A program made the position numbers and the translations under genes. DNA of 64,000 nt from Catenovulum agarivorans DS-2 (GTDB lineage Bacteria > Pseudomonadota > Gammaproteobacteria > Enterobacterales > Alteromonadaceae), in contig NZ_ARZY01000013.1 of NCBI RefSeq assembly GCF_000568405.1, forward strand, positions 37,939 to 101,938. The letters are read 5' to 3'. Shown here piece after piece: positions 1 to 7,654 of the stretch. The stretch's first letter is position 1, and every line of letters starts with the position of its first letter. Below the pieces are notes generated by a model that made no database searches, had not been told where the DNA came from, and saw only the letters and a program-made list of their open reading frames with translations.

Positions 1-24
1 GTCGTCAACCACAAGTATATGCAT
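1..24 (-). CDS. Response regulator, N-terminal fragment cut by the window edge
   Basis: Only the first eight codons lie in the window. Read on the minus strand from the ATG at 24 they give MHILVVDD, the standard start of a receiver domain, where the two aspartates form the Mg-binding acidic pocket. A GGAG Shine-Dalgarno sequence sits about nine bases upstream of the ATG. The gene starts 24 bases after the stop of the STAS gene at 49-354, so the two probably form an operon. A STAS antagonist followed by a receiver-PP2C protein is the HsbA/HsbR (Pseudomonas) or CrsA/CrsR (Shewanella) arrangement. The phosphatase part is inferred from context only, because it lies outside the window. Confidence 0.6.
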
Positions 25-48
25 GAAATGGCTCCGGTCGAGTTGCGC

Positions 49-354
49 TTAATCTATTTCAAACTTTTTATCAAAGCGCGAGATTTGCAAAATTTTCCGG
101 ATTTGCGGACGACAGTTTGCGATTTTTATGCCACTTACTTTGGAACCCAAATTCTTTTGCATATTTAATAACATGCCAAGTGCAGATGAATCCATATACT
201 CAGTATCTCTCAAGTCAATTACAACTTGCGGTGTAGTGTCACCCACATTTGAATACGCAGCTCTAAATTCTTGGACTAAGTTAAAATCGAATTTTCCTGC
301 GATCTGAATAGTGAAGGTTTTGCCATCAGATGAAAGGCTTTTACTTAAACTCAT
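49..354 (-). CDS. STAS-domain anti-sigma factor antagonist (CrsA/HsbA-like)
   Basis: A 101-residue protein made of a single STAS domain. The sequence shows the family core: a central strand with VVIDLRDTEYMDSSALGMLL, in which the serine pair after Asp-Ser-Ser is the usual phosphorylation site. Proteins of this family are switched by Ser phosphorylation and by PP2C dephosphorylation, and they bind an anti-sigma factor or a diguanylate cyclase. The start is supported by an AGGTGG ribosome binding site just upstream of the ATG at 354. The next gene on the strand begins as a response regulator. That makes a partner-switching module controlling stress, motility or RpoS-type output likely, as for CrsR/CrsA. 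The output itself cannot be read from this sequence. Confidence 0.85.
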   Translation of the reverse strand: MSLSKSLSSDGKTFTIQIAGKFDFNLVQEFRAAYSNVGDTTPQVVIDLRDTEYMDSSALGMLLNMQKNLGSKVSGIKIANCRPQIRKILQISRFDKKFEID

Positions 355-651
355 GCGTGTCCACCTATTAATAATCCATGAAGCGATTGTCCAGCAAACC
401 AGATACTCCAGCTTGTCGGTAAATTGAAAAAAGTCTGTATGATGATGAGTTTAGCAGTAGATCTCTGTATGTGAAATTGTAAAAACAATAAAATTCGCAA
501 TTATTTTTTCGTGCGAATCAGATTAATTTACTCAGGCTAAGTTAATTGAACTTGAATTTAGCCAGAGAGTATTATCTAATCGATGTTTAATTTATTGTTA
601 ACGTTTGCAGTACGTTTGGCAATGTTGTAGCTGATGTAGGAAAGTTGTTTT

Positions 652-1455
652 ATGCACCAATTAAACCCGTCTGATTTATCCATTCTATTAGTTGAGCCTT
701 CAGTGACACAAAGAAAGGTCATAGCGCGACATTTAGAAAAGGAAGACATAGTGCATATTCGTGAAGCAACTGATATTGAGTCGGCTAAAATTGCATTAGA
801 AAAAAGCCACCCTGACTTAGTTATTTGTGCGTTACATTTTCCTGACGGCACCGGACTAGAGCTATTGCATTTTATCAAACATACCGAAAGCCTCGCTGAT
901 ATCCCATTTATGTTAGTGTCTAGTGAGTGGCGAAAGTGCCAATTGGAAGAATTTAAACAGGCCGGTGTTGTCGCTATTTTGCCTAAGCCTTTTACCTCAG
1001 AGCATTTGGGTACTGCGATTAATTCAACTTTAGACTTGTTAGTGCCAGATGAGCTTGAATTAGACTTGTTTGATGTGCACGACGTCCGTGTATTGGTGGT
1101 CGATGATAGTCGTTTGGCAAGAAATCACATTAAACGTGTATTAGCTAATTTGGGGGTGCAGCGCATTACCGAAGCTGTAGACGGCTCGGAAGCTCAGACT
1201 ATACTTGGACACGAAATGTTTGATTTGGTTGTGACCGATTACAATATGCCAGAAGTCGATGGACGCGAATTAACCGAGTTTATTCGTTCGTCTGGTCAGC
1301 ATTCCCATGTTCCTGTGCTCATGGTGTCGTCTGAAGCTAATGACTCACATTTGGCCAATATTGCTCAATCAGGCGTGAATGCTATTTGTGATAAACCATT
1401 TGAACCTTCTATGGTTAAACAAATCTTGTTTAATATTCTTAACCACGACCATTAA
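652..1455 (+). CDS. Tandem-receiver response regulator with a degenerate first receiver
   Basis: A 267-residue protein of two receiver domains (about 8-130 and 143-265) and no output domain. REC2 is complete: acidic pair in VLVVDDS, phosphoacceptor Asp196 in VVTDYNMPEVDG, conserved Ser in MVSSE and Lys in CDKPF. REC1 keeps the fold pattern and a PKPF lysine motif but has Glu-Pro in place of the Asp-Asp pair (LLVEPS), and Ala60 where the phosphoacceptor Asp should be (VICALHFPDG). REC1 therefore cannot be phosphorylated in the usual way and is probably a protein-interaction or dimerisation module. An AGGAAAG ribosome binding site precedes the ATG. The gene is divergent from the STAS gene and has no kinase next to it. 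CheY-like stand-alone signalling is the most likely role. Confidence 0.85.
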   Translation: MHQLNPSDLSILLVEPSVTQRKVIARHLEKEDIVHIREATDIESAKIALEKSHPDLVICALHFPDGTGLELLHFIKHTESLADIPFMLVSSEWRKCQLEEFKQAGVVAILPKPFTSEHLGTAINSTLDLLVPDELELDLFDVHDVRVLVVDDSRLARNHIKRVLANLGVQRITEAVDGSEAQTILGHEMFDLVVTDYNMPEVDGRELTEFIRSSGQHSHVPVLMVSSEANDSHLANIAQSGVNAICDKPFEPSMVKQILFNILNHDH

Positions 1456-1558
1456 CCCCAATGCGGTAAATTCGCTCAAAAATAATACTTCCTTCAATTA
1501 TCTGTCAGTGCTAAACTACGCCGCCCTAATTCTACCAATCGGGTGGTTAGGGTTTTAT

Positions 1559-1585
1559 GTGGTTATTTGGTCGCAAAGTAACCAC
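1559..1585 (+). repeat. Inverted repeat in the rplY leader
   Basis: GTGGTTA at 1559-1565 is repeated as its reverse complement TAACCAC at 1579-1585, with a 13-base loop. The element lies 26 bases before the rplY ATG, just ahead of the GGAGAG ribosome binding site. It could be a small leader hairpin affecting translation or simply chance. There is no direct evidence of function. Confidence 0.3.
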
Positions 1586-1611
1586 GCTATTTATTATTTT
1601 GGAGAGATGTT

Positions 1612-2226
1612 ATGTCTACTACTATCGAATTAAATGCAAGTGTGCGTACAGAAGTGGGGAAAGGTGCGAGCCGCCGCCTACGTCACGCAGACAAAGTTCC
1701 AGCTGTATTATATGGTGCTGGTAAAGATGCTGTTGCGTTAACTTTAGAGCACAACAAAGTTTTACAAGCTCAAGAGCATGAGCATTTTTATTCTCAAGTT
1801 TTACACTTGAACATTGACGGTGAAAAAGTTGAAGCTATCGTAAAAGATATGCAACGTCACCCGTTCAAGCCAAAAGTTACTCACTTAGATTTCCAACGTG
1901 TATCTGCAGACCAAGCACTTCACACTACAGTTCCAGTTCACTTCTTAAACGAAGAAGCTGCAACTAAAGCTGGTGGTGTAGTTTCTCACCATATTGCTGA
2001 AATCGAAGTTAGCTGTTTACCAAAAGATTTACCTGAGTTTATCGAAGTTGATGTAGCTGGTTTATCTGTTGGTGAAACTTTGCACTTGACTGACGTTAAA
2101 TTCCCAGCTGGTGTTTCTTCTGTTGAGTTAGCTAAAGGTGCTGATCATGATGTTGCTGTTGTAACTATTGATAAGCCAAAAGGCGCAGCTGAAGATGATG
2201 CTGAAGAAGAAGCTGCTGAAGAATAA
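1612..2226 (+). CDS. rplY: 50S ribosomal protein L25, long CTC form
   Basis: Ribosomal protein L25 binds 5S rRNA in the large subunit. At 204 residues this is the long form with an N-terminal L25 barrel (about 5-95) and a C-terminal TL5/CTC domain (about 100-190). E. coli has only the first domain (94 residues). Typical features are the N-terminal [13 protein letters not shown] segment, the PAVLYG motif and the HLDFQRV stretch. The tail is strongly acidic, ending [18 protein letters not shown] ribosome binding site precedes the ATG. The gene is followed after eight bases by pth, a common pairing in bacteria, so the two are almost certainly cotranscribed. Confidence 0.96.
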   Translation: MSTTIELNASVRTEVGKGASRRLRHADKVPAVLYGAGKDAVALTLEHNKVLQAQEHEHFYSQVLHLNIDGEKVEAIVKDMQRHPFKPKVTHLDFQRVSADQALHTTVPVHFLNEEAATKAGGVVSHHIAEIEVSCLPKDLPEFIEVDVAGLSVGETLHLTDVKFPAGVSSVELAKGADHDVAVVTIDKPKGAAEDDAEEEAAEE

Positions 2227-2234
2227 TCATCAGT

Positions 2235-2822
2235 ATGTCTGATTCAGTTCAGCTTATTGTGGGCCTGGCAAATCCAGGCTCGCAATATCAAAATACACGC
2301 CACAACGCTGGTGAATGGTACATCCAAGAACTGGCCCGCCGCTACAACGCAACTCTTAAACTCGACAATAAATTTTATGGTTTCACTGGCCAGGTGACGA
2401 TTAATGGCCAAGATGTGAAATTGCTGGTACCAACAACTTTTATGAATAAAAGTGGTCAAGCAATTGGAGCCATGGCGCAGTTTTATAAAATACCTGCTGA
2501 AAATATCCTAGTTGCTCACGATGAGTTAGATTTGCCGCCTGGTATTGCGAAATTTAAGCGCGGTGGAGGCCACGGTGGCCATAATGGTTTACGTGATACA
2601 ATTAGCCGGTTAGCCAATAATAAAGACTTTTTGCGATTACGAATTGGCATTGGTCATCCTGGTCACAAAGACAAAGTGACGGGTTATGTTTTGGGTAAAG
2701 CGCCAGCGATTGAACAGAGTGCAATTGATGCTGCGGTAGATGAAGCGGCGCGTTGTACTGAGGTATGGTTTAAAGACGGGTTCAATAAAGCAATGAATCG
2801 TCTTCACAGTTTTAAAGCATAG
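2235..2822 (+). CDS. pth: Peptidyl-tRNA hydrolase
   Basis: Releases tRNA from peptidyl-tRNAs that drop off the ribosome, an essential recycling step in the cytoplasm. The 195-residue length is normal for Pth. Visible signature residues are the catalytic His23 in NTRHNAG, the Asn in TFMNKSG that positions substrate, and the Asp in [11 protein letters not shown]. The glycine-rich [13 protein letters not shown] segment is the second family signature. The start ATG lies eight bases after rplY, and ychF follows ten bases after the stop. This gives the widespread rplY-pth-ychF translation operon. Confidence 0.97.
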   Translation: MSDSVQLIVGLANPGSQYQNTRHNAGEWYIQELARRYNATLKLDNKFYGFTGQVTINGQDVKLLVPTTFMNKSGQAIGAMAQFYKIPAENILVAHDELDLPPGIAKFKRGGGHGGHNGLRDTISRLANNKDFLRLRIGIGHPGHKDKVTGYVLGKAPAIEQSAIDAAVDEAARCTEVWFKDGFNKAMNRLHSFKA

Positions 2823-2832
2823 GATTTGACTT

Positions 2833-3924
2833 ATGGGTTTTAAATGCGGAATTGTCGGTTTACCAAATGTTGGTAAATCAACTTTATTTAATGCGTTAAC
2901 TAAAGCTGGTATTGAAGCAGCTAACTTTCCATTTTGTACGATTGAACCAAACACAGGTGTTGTACCTGTGCCTGATCCGCGTTTAGACGCTTTAGCTAAA
3001 ATTGTAAACCCACAGAAAATTCTACCAACCACCATGGAATTTGTTGATATTGCTGGTTTGGTTGCTGGTGCTTCTAAAGGTGAGGGCCTGGGCAATCAAT
3101 TTCTTGCAAATATTCGCGAAACCGATGCGATTGGCCATGTTGTTCGTTGTTTTGACAACGAAAACGTTGTGCATGTTGCTGGGCAAGTCAATCCAGCAGA
3201 TGACATTGAAGTGATTAACACAGAATTGTCGTTAGCAGACTTAGACACTGCCGAGAAAGCTATGCTGCGTGCAGCGAAACGGGCTAAAGGTGGTGATAAA
3301 GACGCCAAAGCTGAAATCGAAGTACTCGAAAAAATTAAACCTGCGTTAGATGATGGTTTAATGCTGCGCTCGGTTGATTTGACCGACGATGAGTTGGCGG
3401 TTGTTAAACACTTAAACTTTTTAACCATCAAGCCAACTATGTACATTGCTAATGTTAGTGAAGACGGTTTTGAAGATAATCCTTTATTGGACTTAGTGCG
3501 AGAAATTGCTGCAAAAGAAAATGCTGTTGTTGTACCAGTGTGCGCTGAGATTGAAGCTGAGTTGTCTGAGTTAGAAGACGAAGATAGAGATGAGTTTATG
3601 GCTGATTTAGGTTTAGATGAACCTGGATTAAATCGAGTTATTCGCGCTGGGTATGATTTGCTTAATTTACACACCTATTTCACCGCTGGTGTTAAAGAAG
3701 TCCGTGCGTGGACGATTAAAATAAACTCTACAGCACCGCAAGCGGCGGGTAAAATTCATACCGACTTTGAAAAAGGCTTTATCCGAGCTGAAGTAGTTGG
3801 TTACGACGATTACATTGCTAACAATGGTGAGTCTGGTGCCAAAGAAGCTGGCAAATGGCGTTTAGAGGGTAAAGATTATATTGTTAAAGATGGTGATGTA
3901 ATTCACTTCCGCTTTAACGTTTAA
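2833..3924 (+). CDS. ychF: Ribosome-associated ATPase YchF (OLA1 family)
   Basis: An Obg-like P-loop ATPase that binds ribosomes and is linked to oxidative-stress responses and translation initiation choice. The 363-residue length matches the family. The P-loop GLPNVGKST is at residues 9-17, followed by the [10 protein letters not shown] switch segment and the [17 protein letters not shown]3-type motif. The usual NKxD guanine-specificity motif is replaced by NVSE, which explains the ATP preference of this family. A TGS domain fills the last 80 or so residues. It is the last gene of rplY-pth-ychF and is followed by a strong intrinsic terminator. Confidence 0.97.
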   Translation: MGFKCGIVGLPNVGKSTLFNALTKAGIEAANFPFCTIEPNTGVVPVPDPRLDALAKIVNPQKILPTTMEFVDIAGLVAGASKGEGLGNQFLANIRETDAIGHVVRCFDNENVVHVAGQVNPADDIEVINTELSLADLDTAEKAMLRAAKRAKGGDKDAKAEIEVLEKIKPALDDGLMLRSVDLTDDELAVVKHLNFLTIKPTMYIANVSEDGFEDNPLLDLVREIAAKENAVVVPVCAEIEAELSELEDEDRDEFMADLGLDEPGLNRVIRAGYDLLNLHTYFTAGVKEVRAWTIKINSTAPQAAGKIHTDFEKGFIRAEVVGYDDYIANNGESGAKEAGKWRLEGKDYIVKDGDVIHFRFNV

Positions 3925-3950
3925 TCGCCCGATTATATTTGAGATTTTTT

Positions 3951-3982
3951 AAAGCCAGCATAGTTAATATGCTGGCTTTTTT
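3951..3982 (+). terminator. Rho-independent terminator of rplY-pth-ychF
   Basis: A perfect 12-bp stem (3951-3962 with 3968-3979, core AAAGCCAGCATA) encloses a five-base loop and runs into six T residues. It begins 27 bases after the ychF stop. Confidence 0.93.
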
Positions 3983-4438
3983 GTTGGGTTTTTGTGGCCA
4001 TGTATCGGTGTCCCTGGTGGCTCAAAGTATCAATCAGGCTAAGCGGAATATTACCAACAAGTATTTTGATATTGCGTTATGGTTGAAACCAGTTTGGTGG
4101 CAGGGAAGGTCAATCTATCCAGAATATTTAACCTAAATTGTCAGCAAAGTTTCTCACTCCTCTAAATTTGAAATTTAATGTGCATGACCAGAAGGGCTAG
4201 TTATGCAGTCGAAATTTAAACTTTGGTTATACATCGAGATATTTACCCTGCTATTTATGTCAGAGGATGTCTATCAACCGATAATAATTTTTAGATTAAA
4301 AGGCCAATTGAAATTCCCTAGGCACTAACTTGCGGGTGATTTTTTGCTGTTTTGTTCGTTTTATATACGTCTTTTGGCGCTTTTTTAATTAAATAGACAA
4401 AAACTACAAAAACTCTGCGAAAAGTTGAAAAAAAGGGG
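3983..4438. other. Non-coding stretch between ychF and the tRNA operon
   Basis: This is 456 bases without a recognisable gene. The only candidate I could read is a 41-codon open frame at 4203-4328 (plus strand, starting MQSKFKLWLY) with a purine-rich AGAAGGG about seven bases upstream. It has no recognised similarity, so I do not call it a gene. The last 100 bases are very A/T rich and lead into the tRNA promoter, which fits an UP-element or Fis-type activation region. Confidence 0.5.
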
Positions 4439-4467
4439 TTGACGCGACCCAGTCATATCAGCATAAT
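4439..4467 (+). promoter_or_regulatory. Sigma-70 promoter of the tRNA operon with GC-rich discriminator
   Basis: TTGACG (4439-4444) and CATAAT (4462-4467) are spaced by 17 bases. They are preceded by an A-rich tract and followed by ACGCGCC, a GC-rich discriminator. This layout is typical of stable-RNA promoters under stringent (ppGpp) control. The first tRNA begins 28 bases after the -10 element. Confidence 0.8.
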
Positions 4468-4495
4468 ACGCGCCACTCGCTGAGGCGAGGTAAGT

Positions 4496-4572
4496 GGCTA
4501 CATAGCTCAGCTGGTTAGAGCACAGCACTCATAATGCTGGGGTCGCAGGTTCGATTCCCGCTGTAGCCACCA
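4496..4572 (+). tRNA. tRNA-Met (CAT), elongator type
   Basis: A 77-base cloverleaf with the acceptor stem GGCTACA paired to TGTAGCC, then A and an encoded CCA. The anticodon arm CAGCA-CTCATAA-TGCTG gives anticodon CAT, and the T arm carries GGTTCGATTCC. The first base pair is a normal G-C, and the whole closely resembles E. coli elongator tRNA-Met (metT). An Ile-CAT (lysidine) identity is less likely given that similarity. Confidence 0.93.
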
Positions 4573-4580
4573 TTTTTTTA

Positions 4581-4663
<83 letters not shown>

Positions 4664-4667
4664 TTGC

Positions 4668-4742
4668 TGGGGTATCGCCAAGCGGTAAGGCAGCGGGTTT
4701 TGATCCCGCCATTCCCAAGTTCGAATCTTGGTACCCCAGCCA
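4668..4742 (+). tRNA. tRNA-Gln (TTG), copy 1
   Basis: A 75-base cloverleaf. The acceptor TGGGGTA pairs with TACCCCA, followed by G and CCA. The first base is U, as is characteristic of tRNA-Gln, and the anticodon loop TTTTGAT gives TTG. It is the first of three identical copies. Confidence 0.95.
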
Positions 4743-4755
4743 TCTCTCCCTTTGC

Positions 4756-4830
4756 TGGGGTATCGCCAAGCGGTAAGGCAGCGGGTTTTGATCCCGCCAT
4801 TCCCAAGTTCGAATCTTGGTACCCCAGCCA
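4756..4830 (+). tRNA. tRNA-Gln (TTG), copy 2
   Basis: Identical in all 75 bases to the copy at 4668-4742. The 13-base spacer TCTCTCCCTTTGC before it is repeated exactly after it. Confidence 0.95.
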
Positions 4831-4843
4831 TCTCTCCCTTTGC

Positions 4844-4918
4844 TGGGGTATCGCCAAGCGGTAAGGCAGCGGGTTTTGATCCCGCCATTCCCAAGTTCGA
4901 ATCTTGGTACCCCAGCCA
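4844..4918 (+). tRNA. tRNA-Gln (TTG), copy 3
   Basis: Third identical copy. It ends the operon, and I see no convincing intrinsic terminator in the T-rich 80 bases that follow. Confidence 0.95.
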
Positions 4919-4999
4919 TTTAATCTCTAATTTATTCCTCGTTAAACAATATTTATATCTCTGTTCTATCTCAATCTAACTTTTAAGCTTTTTGTCATA

Positions 5000-5968
5000 T
5001 CATGCTTTAATAGGTTTAGTGCGCAGGCGTTTATGTGCAATTGCTAACAACAAAACACAACTCGATGCAGCAACTAAGTAGCGCAATTCTATGTCTAATG
5101 ATTGGTTGAATATGGTGCTGAGCAGCTCTAGTGTGATAACTAGATAGATAAGTTTTCTTAGTGTGTGTTCTTTTAACAAAGTTAGCATAAAAGCGCCTAG
5201 AGGCGCGCCTACAGCGGCAACAAGGCAAGCAGTCCACCAACTATTGACCACAAAGGTGGATAATTCGATTGACTCGATGAACACCAACCAAACCGATGCA
5301 CAAATTGCATTAAATGCCATCAGCACAACTGTGCTGGGGATGGCTTCTTTGATTGGGTACTTTAGTACGTAAACCAAAACAAAAAATAGCACAACATCTG
5401 AACCTGAACCCAAGCTTGCGGACAAAAAACTACCCAGCACTGCTGTGGCGAATAGTATAACAGGTTTGTACTTAAGCTCGTGTCTGCGCGCGTATAAGCT
5501 ATGATTACACAGCCATAATACCCAGGCTGTGACTAAAATGAATTCACTAAAAGCAAATCTCAACCATTGTGCGCTTAAACTGGTTTGGGTGAGTGCAAAA
5601 GGCAAAACGATTAACGCTGCCGGAAAGCAATAGCCAAGTAGTTCCCAATGAATTTTTACTTTGCGGCTAATGAAAAATAACGTCGCAAAGCCCATACCTA
5701 TTGTTTGAATGGTTAAGCTAAAGTATTTAGCATCTATTGCATCCACTGCAAACAACTTGGTCAACACGGGAAACGCGACAGCACCACCACCGAGTGGCGT
5801 AATACCTGCTACAAAGGAACCAAATACCATGGTAAGGGCAGATGTCCAATATTGGGCAAATAACTCAGTGGCAGCTAGCGGTTTATCGCTGAATAACCAG
5901 AATAAAACTAAACTAAGCAAAGCCGTCGGATAAAGCCAAGTCGAACTTGGTTTAAATTTGCTACTCAC
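5000..5968 (-). CDS. TauE/SafE-family membrane permease
   Basis: A 322-residue integral membrane protein of the TauE/SafE (formerly DUF81) family, proposed exporters of sulfite, sulfonates or other small organic anions. About eight hydrophobic segments are visible. The N-terminal FGSFVAGITPLGGGAVAFPVL segment resembles the family's conserved glycine-rich first repeat, and SFLSASLGSGSDVVLF is its second half. Its start overlaps the end of the upstream LprI-like gene by eight bases, so translation is probably coupled. It is the last gene of a comM-ubiF-lprI-like-tauE-like string. The substrate is unknown. A second family member lies at 49158-49874. Confidence 0.8.
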   Translation of the reverse strand: MSSKFKPSSTWLYPTALLSLVLFWLFSDKPLAATELFAQYWTSALTMVFGSFVAGITPLGGGAVAFPVLTKLFAVDAIDAKYFSLTIQTIGMGFATLFFISRKVKIHWELLGYCFPAALIVLPFALTQTSLSAQWLRFAFSEFILVTAWVLWLCNHSLYARRHELKYKPVILFATAVLGSFLSASLGSGSDVVLFFVLVYVLKYPIKEAIPSTVVLMAFNAICASVWLVFIESIELSTFVVNSWWTACLVAAVGAPLGAFMLTLLKEHTLRKLIYLVITLELLSTIFNQSLDIELRYLVAASSCVLLLAIAHKRLRTKPIKA

Positions 5969-6395
5969 TTTCTTCTTTTAGCTGTTCTATTCGTTGTAAG
6001 GTTTTAGTGATTTTGCACGCTCTAAACTTACTCGCAGCCTCGGACGACGACAGGTTTTGAAAAAACACGCTGCGACACTGCGACTCAATAAACTTGTCGT
6101 AATGAGCATTTGCACGCTTAAACTCGCTTAACATGCTTTCATTACCACTCTTATTTACTTGGGCTCTTAATTTGTCTTCAGCGTCTAATATCCAGGCATT
6201 GAGCTCGCGATTAATTTGTTTTTCGGTTTCATCTAAACAAATAGCGTAAGCGGTATGGTTGGCTGTGCTATTTTCGCATTCAGCTATGAGTCTTTTGGCT
6301 TTATTTTTTGCACTTTCTGCCAAAGCGCTTGATGGTACTAAATAACAAAACATCAGTAATACTGTTGCATAGTTAAATGAACTAATCGACTTCAT
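5961..6395 (-). CDS. LprI-like (DUF1311) secreted four-cysteine protein
   Basis: A 144-residue protein with a signal peptide (cut probably after SALA, residue 26 or so). The mature domain has four cysteines, in AECENS, AICLDE, SQCRSV and RACKIT, spaced as in the lysozyme-inhibitor LprI N-terminal family, where they form two disulfides. Family members are periplasmic or lipoproteins, and some inhibit lysozyme. No lipobox is visible here, so it is likely a soluble periplasmic protein. Its ATG overlaps the ubiF stop by one base (TAATG), and its end overlaps the tauE-like gene by eight bases. Function is inferred from the family only. Confidence 0.75.
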   Translation of the reverse strand: MKSISSFNYATVLLMFCYLVPSSALAESAKNKAKRLIAECENSTANHTAYAICLDETEKQINRELNAWILDAEDKLRAQVNKSGNESMLSEFKRANAHYDKFIESQCRSVFFQNLSSSEAASKFRACKITKTLQRIEQLKEESE

Positions 6396-7573
6396 TAGTT
6401 TTGATACTCCCCAATTGCAGCTTTGAGTATAAGTGATTTTAGGTTTGTCATCTGATTTAAGCTGCTCACCATTGTACGTCGGATACCCTTTAGTATAGGT
6501 GATTGGCTTGAGTAACCAAAGTATATTAAATCCATTAAATAACTCATGCTATTGATATCAATTTTGCGCTTTAATTGGAAAGGTTGCCAAAATTCATTGG
6601 TTAAACCTGACAAATCGCCTTGTAGACTACTCAAGTGGTTTACCAATAATTGTGCATCGCGAATCCCTAAGTTTACGCCTTGGCCTGCAAGCGGGTGGAT
6701 GGTATGAGCTGCGTCACCAATTAATATTAAAGATTCATCGGCAATGTTCGCCGTGGTCATTTTTTGTAATGGAAAACTAGCACTGCTGATAAATTCAAAT
6801 TTATTATCAGGTAAATACTTAGCAAATGCTTCGGATAAGTATTTGTGCTGCTGTGCCTGATTTAGCTGTGAGAGCTGGCGTAGCTGTGCGGGCCGATCAT
6901 AAATAATCAGTGTTGCATATTGGCCATACAAGGGTAGGTAGGCGATTGCCTGAGCTTTATGATTGTCAAAAACTTGCCAAGTGTGTTGCCCTGAACTGTT
7001 TTGTTGTAATTTTACATTGGCACAATAACAGGCTTGATTATATTGCCAGCCTGATATTGGCAAATTTAATGAGCGGCGTATTTGTGATTGGGCTCCATCG
7101 GCTGCAATTAAAAGTTGGCAGTTAATCTGCTTATCACTTGTGTGTACAGTCCAACCAGATTCATTTTTTGTTACTTGTGTAATGTTTGTAACATACACTG
7201 GCTGTGCAAATTGTTGTAATGCAGCATGTTGTAAATGTTGATTTTCAACAAAACATCCTAGTTTATCTCGGTTGATATCAGATGCGCTAAACTGGCAACC
7301 ACTATGTTGCTTTTCTTGCATAGATAATTGGTTGAAATTTTTCAGCCTAGTTGGCTCTAAAGCTTGCCATATGCCGAGGTCATTTAACCATTGTATCGAC
7401 GATAAGCTGATGGATGATACCCGCAGATCTGGTGTTGTTGATTGAACATCAAACTGGCAAGGTTGTTTATCTATAACGAGGCAGTTAAAGCCAGCTTGGA
7501 TTAATCCACAAGCTAATGAAGCGCCTACCATGCCAGCGCCAACAATTACAATGTCGTAGTCGTTTTTTTCCAC
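6395..7573 (-). CDS. ubiF: FAD-dependent ubiquinone-biosynthesis hydroxylase, UbiF-like
   Basis: A UbiH/UbiF/VisC-type flavin monooxygenase. Three FAD signatures are visible: the dinucleotide fold VIVGAGMVGAS at the N-terminus, the DG motif AADGAQSQIRR, and the GD motif LIGDAAHTIHPLAGQGVNLG. Segments such as PDLRVSSIS and ISGWQYNQAC resemble UbiF, which hydroxylates the C6 position of demethoxyubiquinol, more than UbiH or UbiI. I chose the GTG at 7573 (VEKNDYDIV) because it leaves the usual short lead before the FAD fold. An ATG at 7618 would add 15 residues, and neither start has a clear ribosome binding site. It lies downstream of comM and overlaps lprI-like by one base. The exact ring position is less certain than the family. 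Confidence 0.82.
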   Translation of the reverse strand: MEKNDYDIVIVGAGMVGASLACGLIQAGFNCLVIDKQPCQFDVQSTTPDLRVSSISLSSIQWLNDLGIWQALEPTRLKNFNQLSMQEKQHSGCQFSASDINRDKLGCFVENQHLQHAALQQFAQPVYVTNITQVTKNESGWTVHTSDKQINCQLLIAADGAQSQIRRSLNLPISGWQYNQACYCANVKLQQNSSGQHTWQVFDNHKAQAIAYLPLYGQYATLIIYDRPAQLRQLSQLNQAQQHKYLSEAFAKYLPDNKFEFISSASFPLQKMTTANIADESLILIGDAAHTIHPLAGQGVNLGIRDAQLLVNHLSSLQGDLSGLTNEFWQPFQLKRKIDINSMSYLMDLIYFGYSSQSPILKGIRRTMVSSLNQMTNLKSLILKAAIGEYQN

Positions 7574-7654
7574 TGAACGAAACCAAACGTATCTAATAGT
7601 AGGTGCATCATAGCACATTCAAAAAGTCAGATATTGCTGTGTATCAATTTTAAC

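Larger units (their letters stand above)
4668..4918 (+). repeat. Tandem 88-bp repeat carrying the tRNA-Gln gene, nearly three units
   Basis: The tRNA-Gln genes start at 4668, 4756 and 4844, exactly 88 bases apart, and both gene and spacer are identical between units. Identical spacers point to recent tandem duplication or ongoing homogenisation by unequal recombination. The third unit lacks the downstream spacer. Confidence 0.95.

Noticed and set aside
1379..1633. Open frame running from the end of the tandem-receiver gene into rplY
   Set aside because: It lies in another frame of the real receiver gene and the rplY leader. Its start is internal to that gene.
3939..4136. 65-codon open frame after ychF
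   Set aside because: It begins inside the ychF terminator and has no ribosome binding site or family likeness.
4203..4328. A 41-codon open frame with a purine-rich stretch ahead of it
   Set aside because: No recognised similarity, ordinary A/T-rich composition and no operon context. Length is within chance expectation.
4668..4918. Regular repeats that could suggest a CRISPR array
   Set aside because: The repeat unit is a complete tRNA-Gln gene with identical spacers. There are no variable spacers and no cas genes.
7574..7618. ATG at 7618 as the start of ubiF
   Set aside because: It adds 15 residues not seen in the family, with no ribosome binding site. The GTG at 7573 fits the FAD fold better, although it too lacks one, so this is a preference rather than proof.
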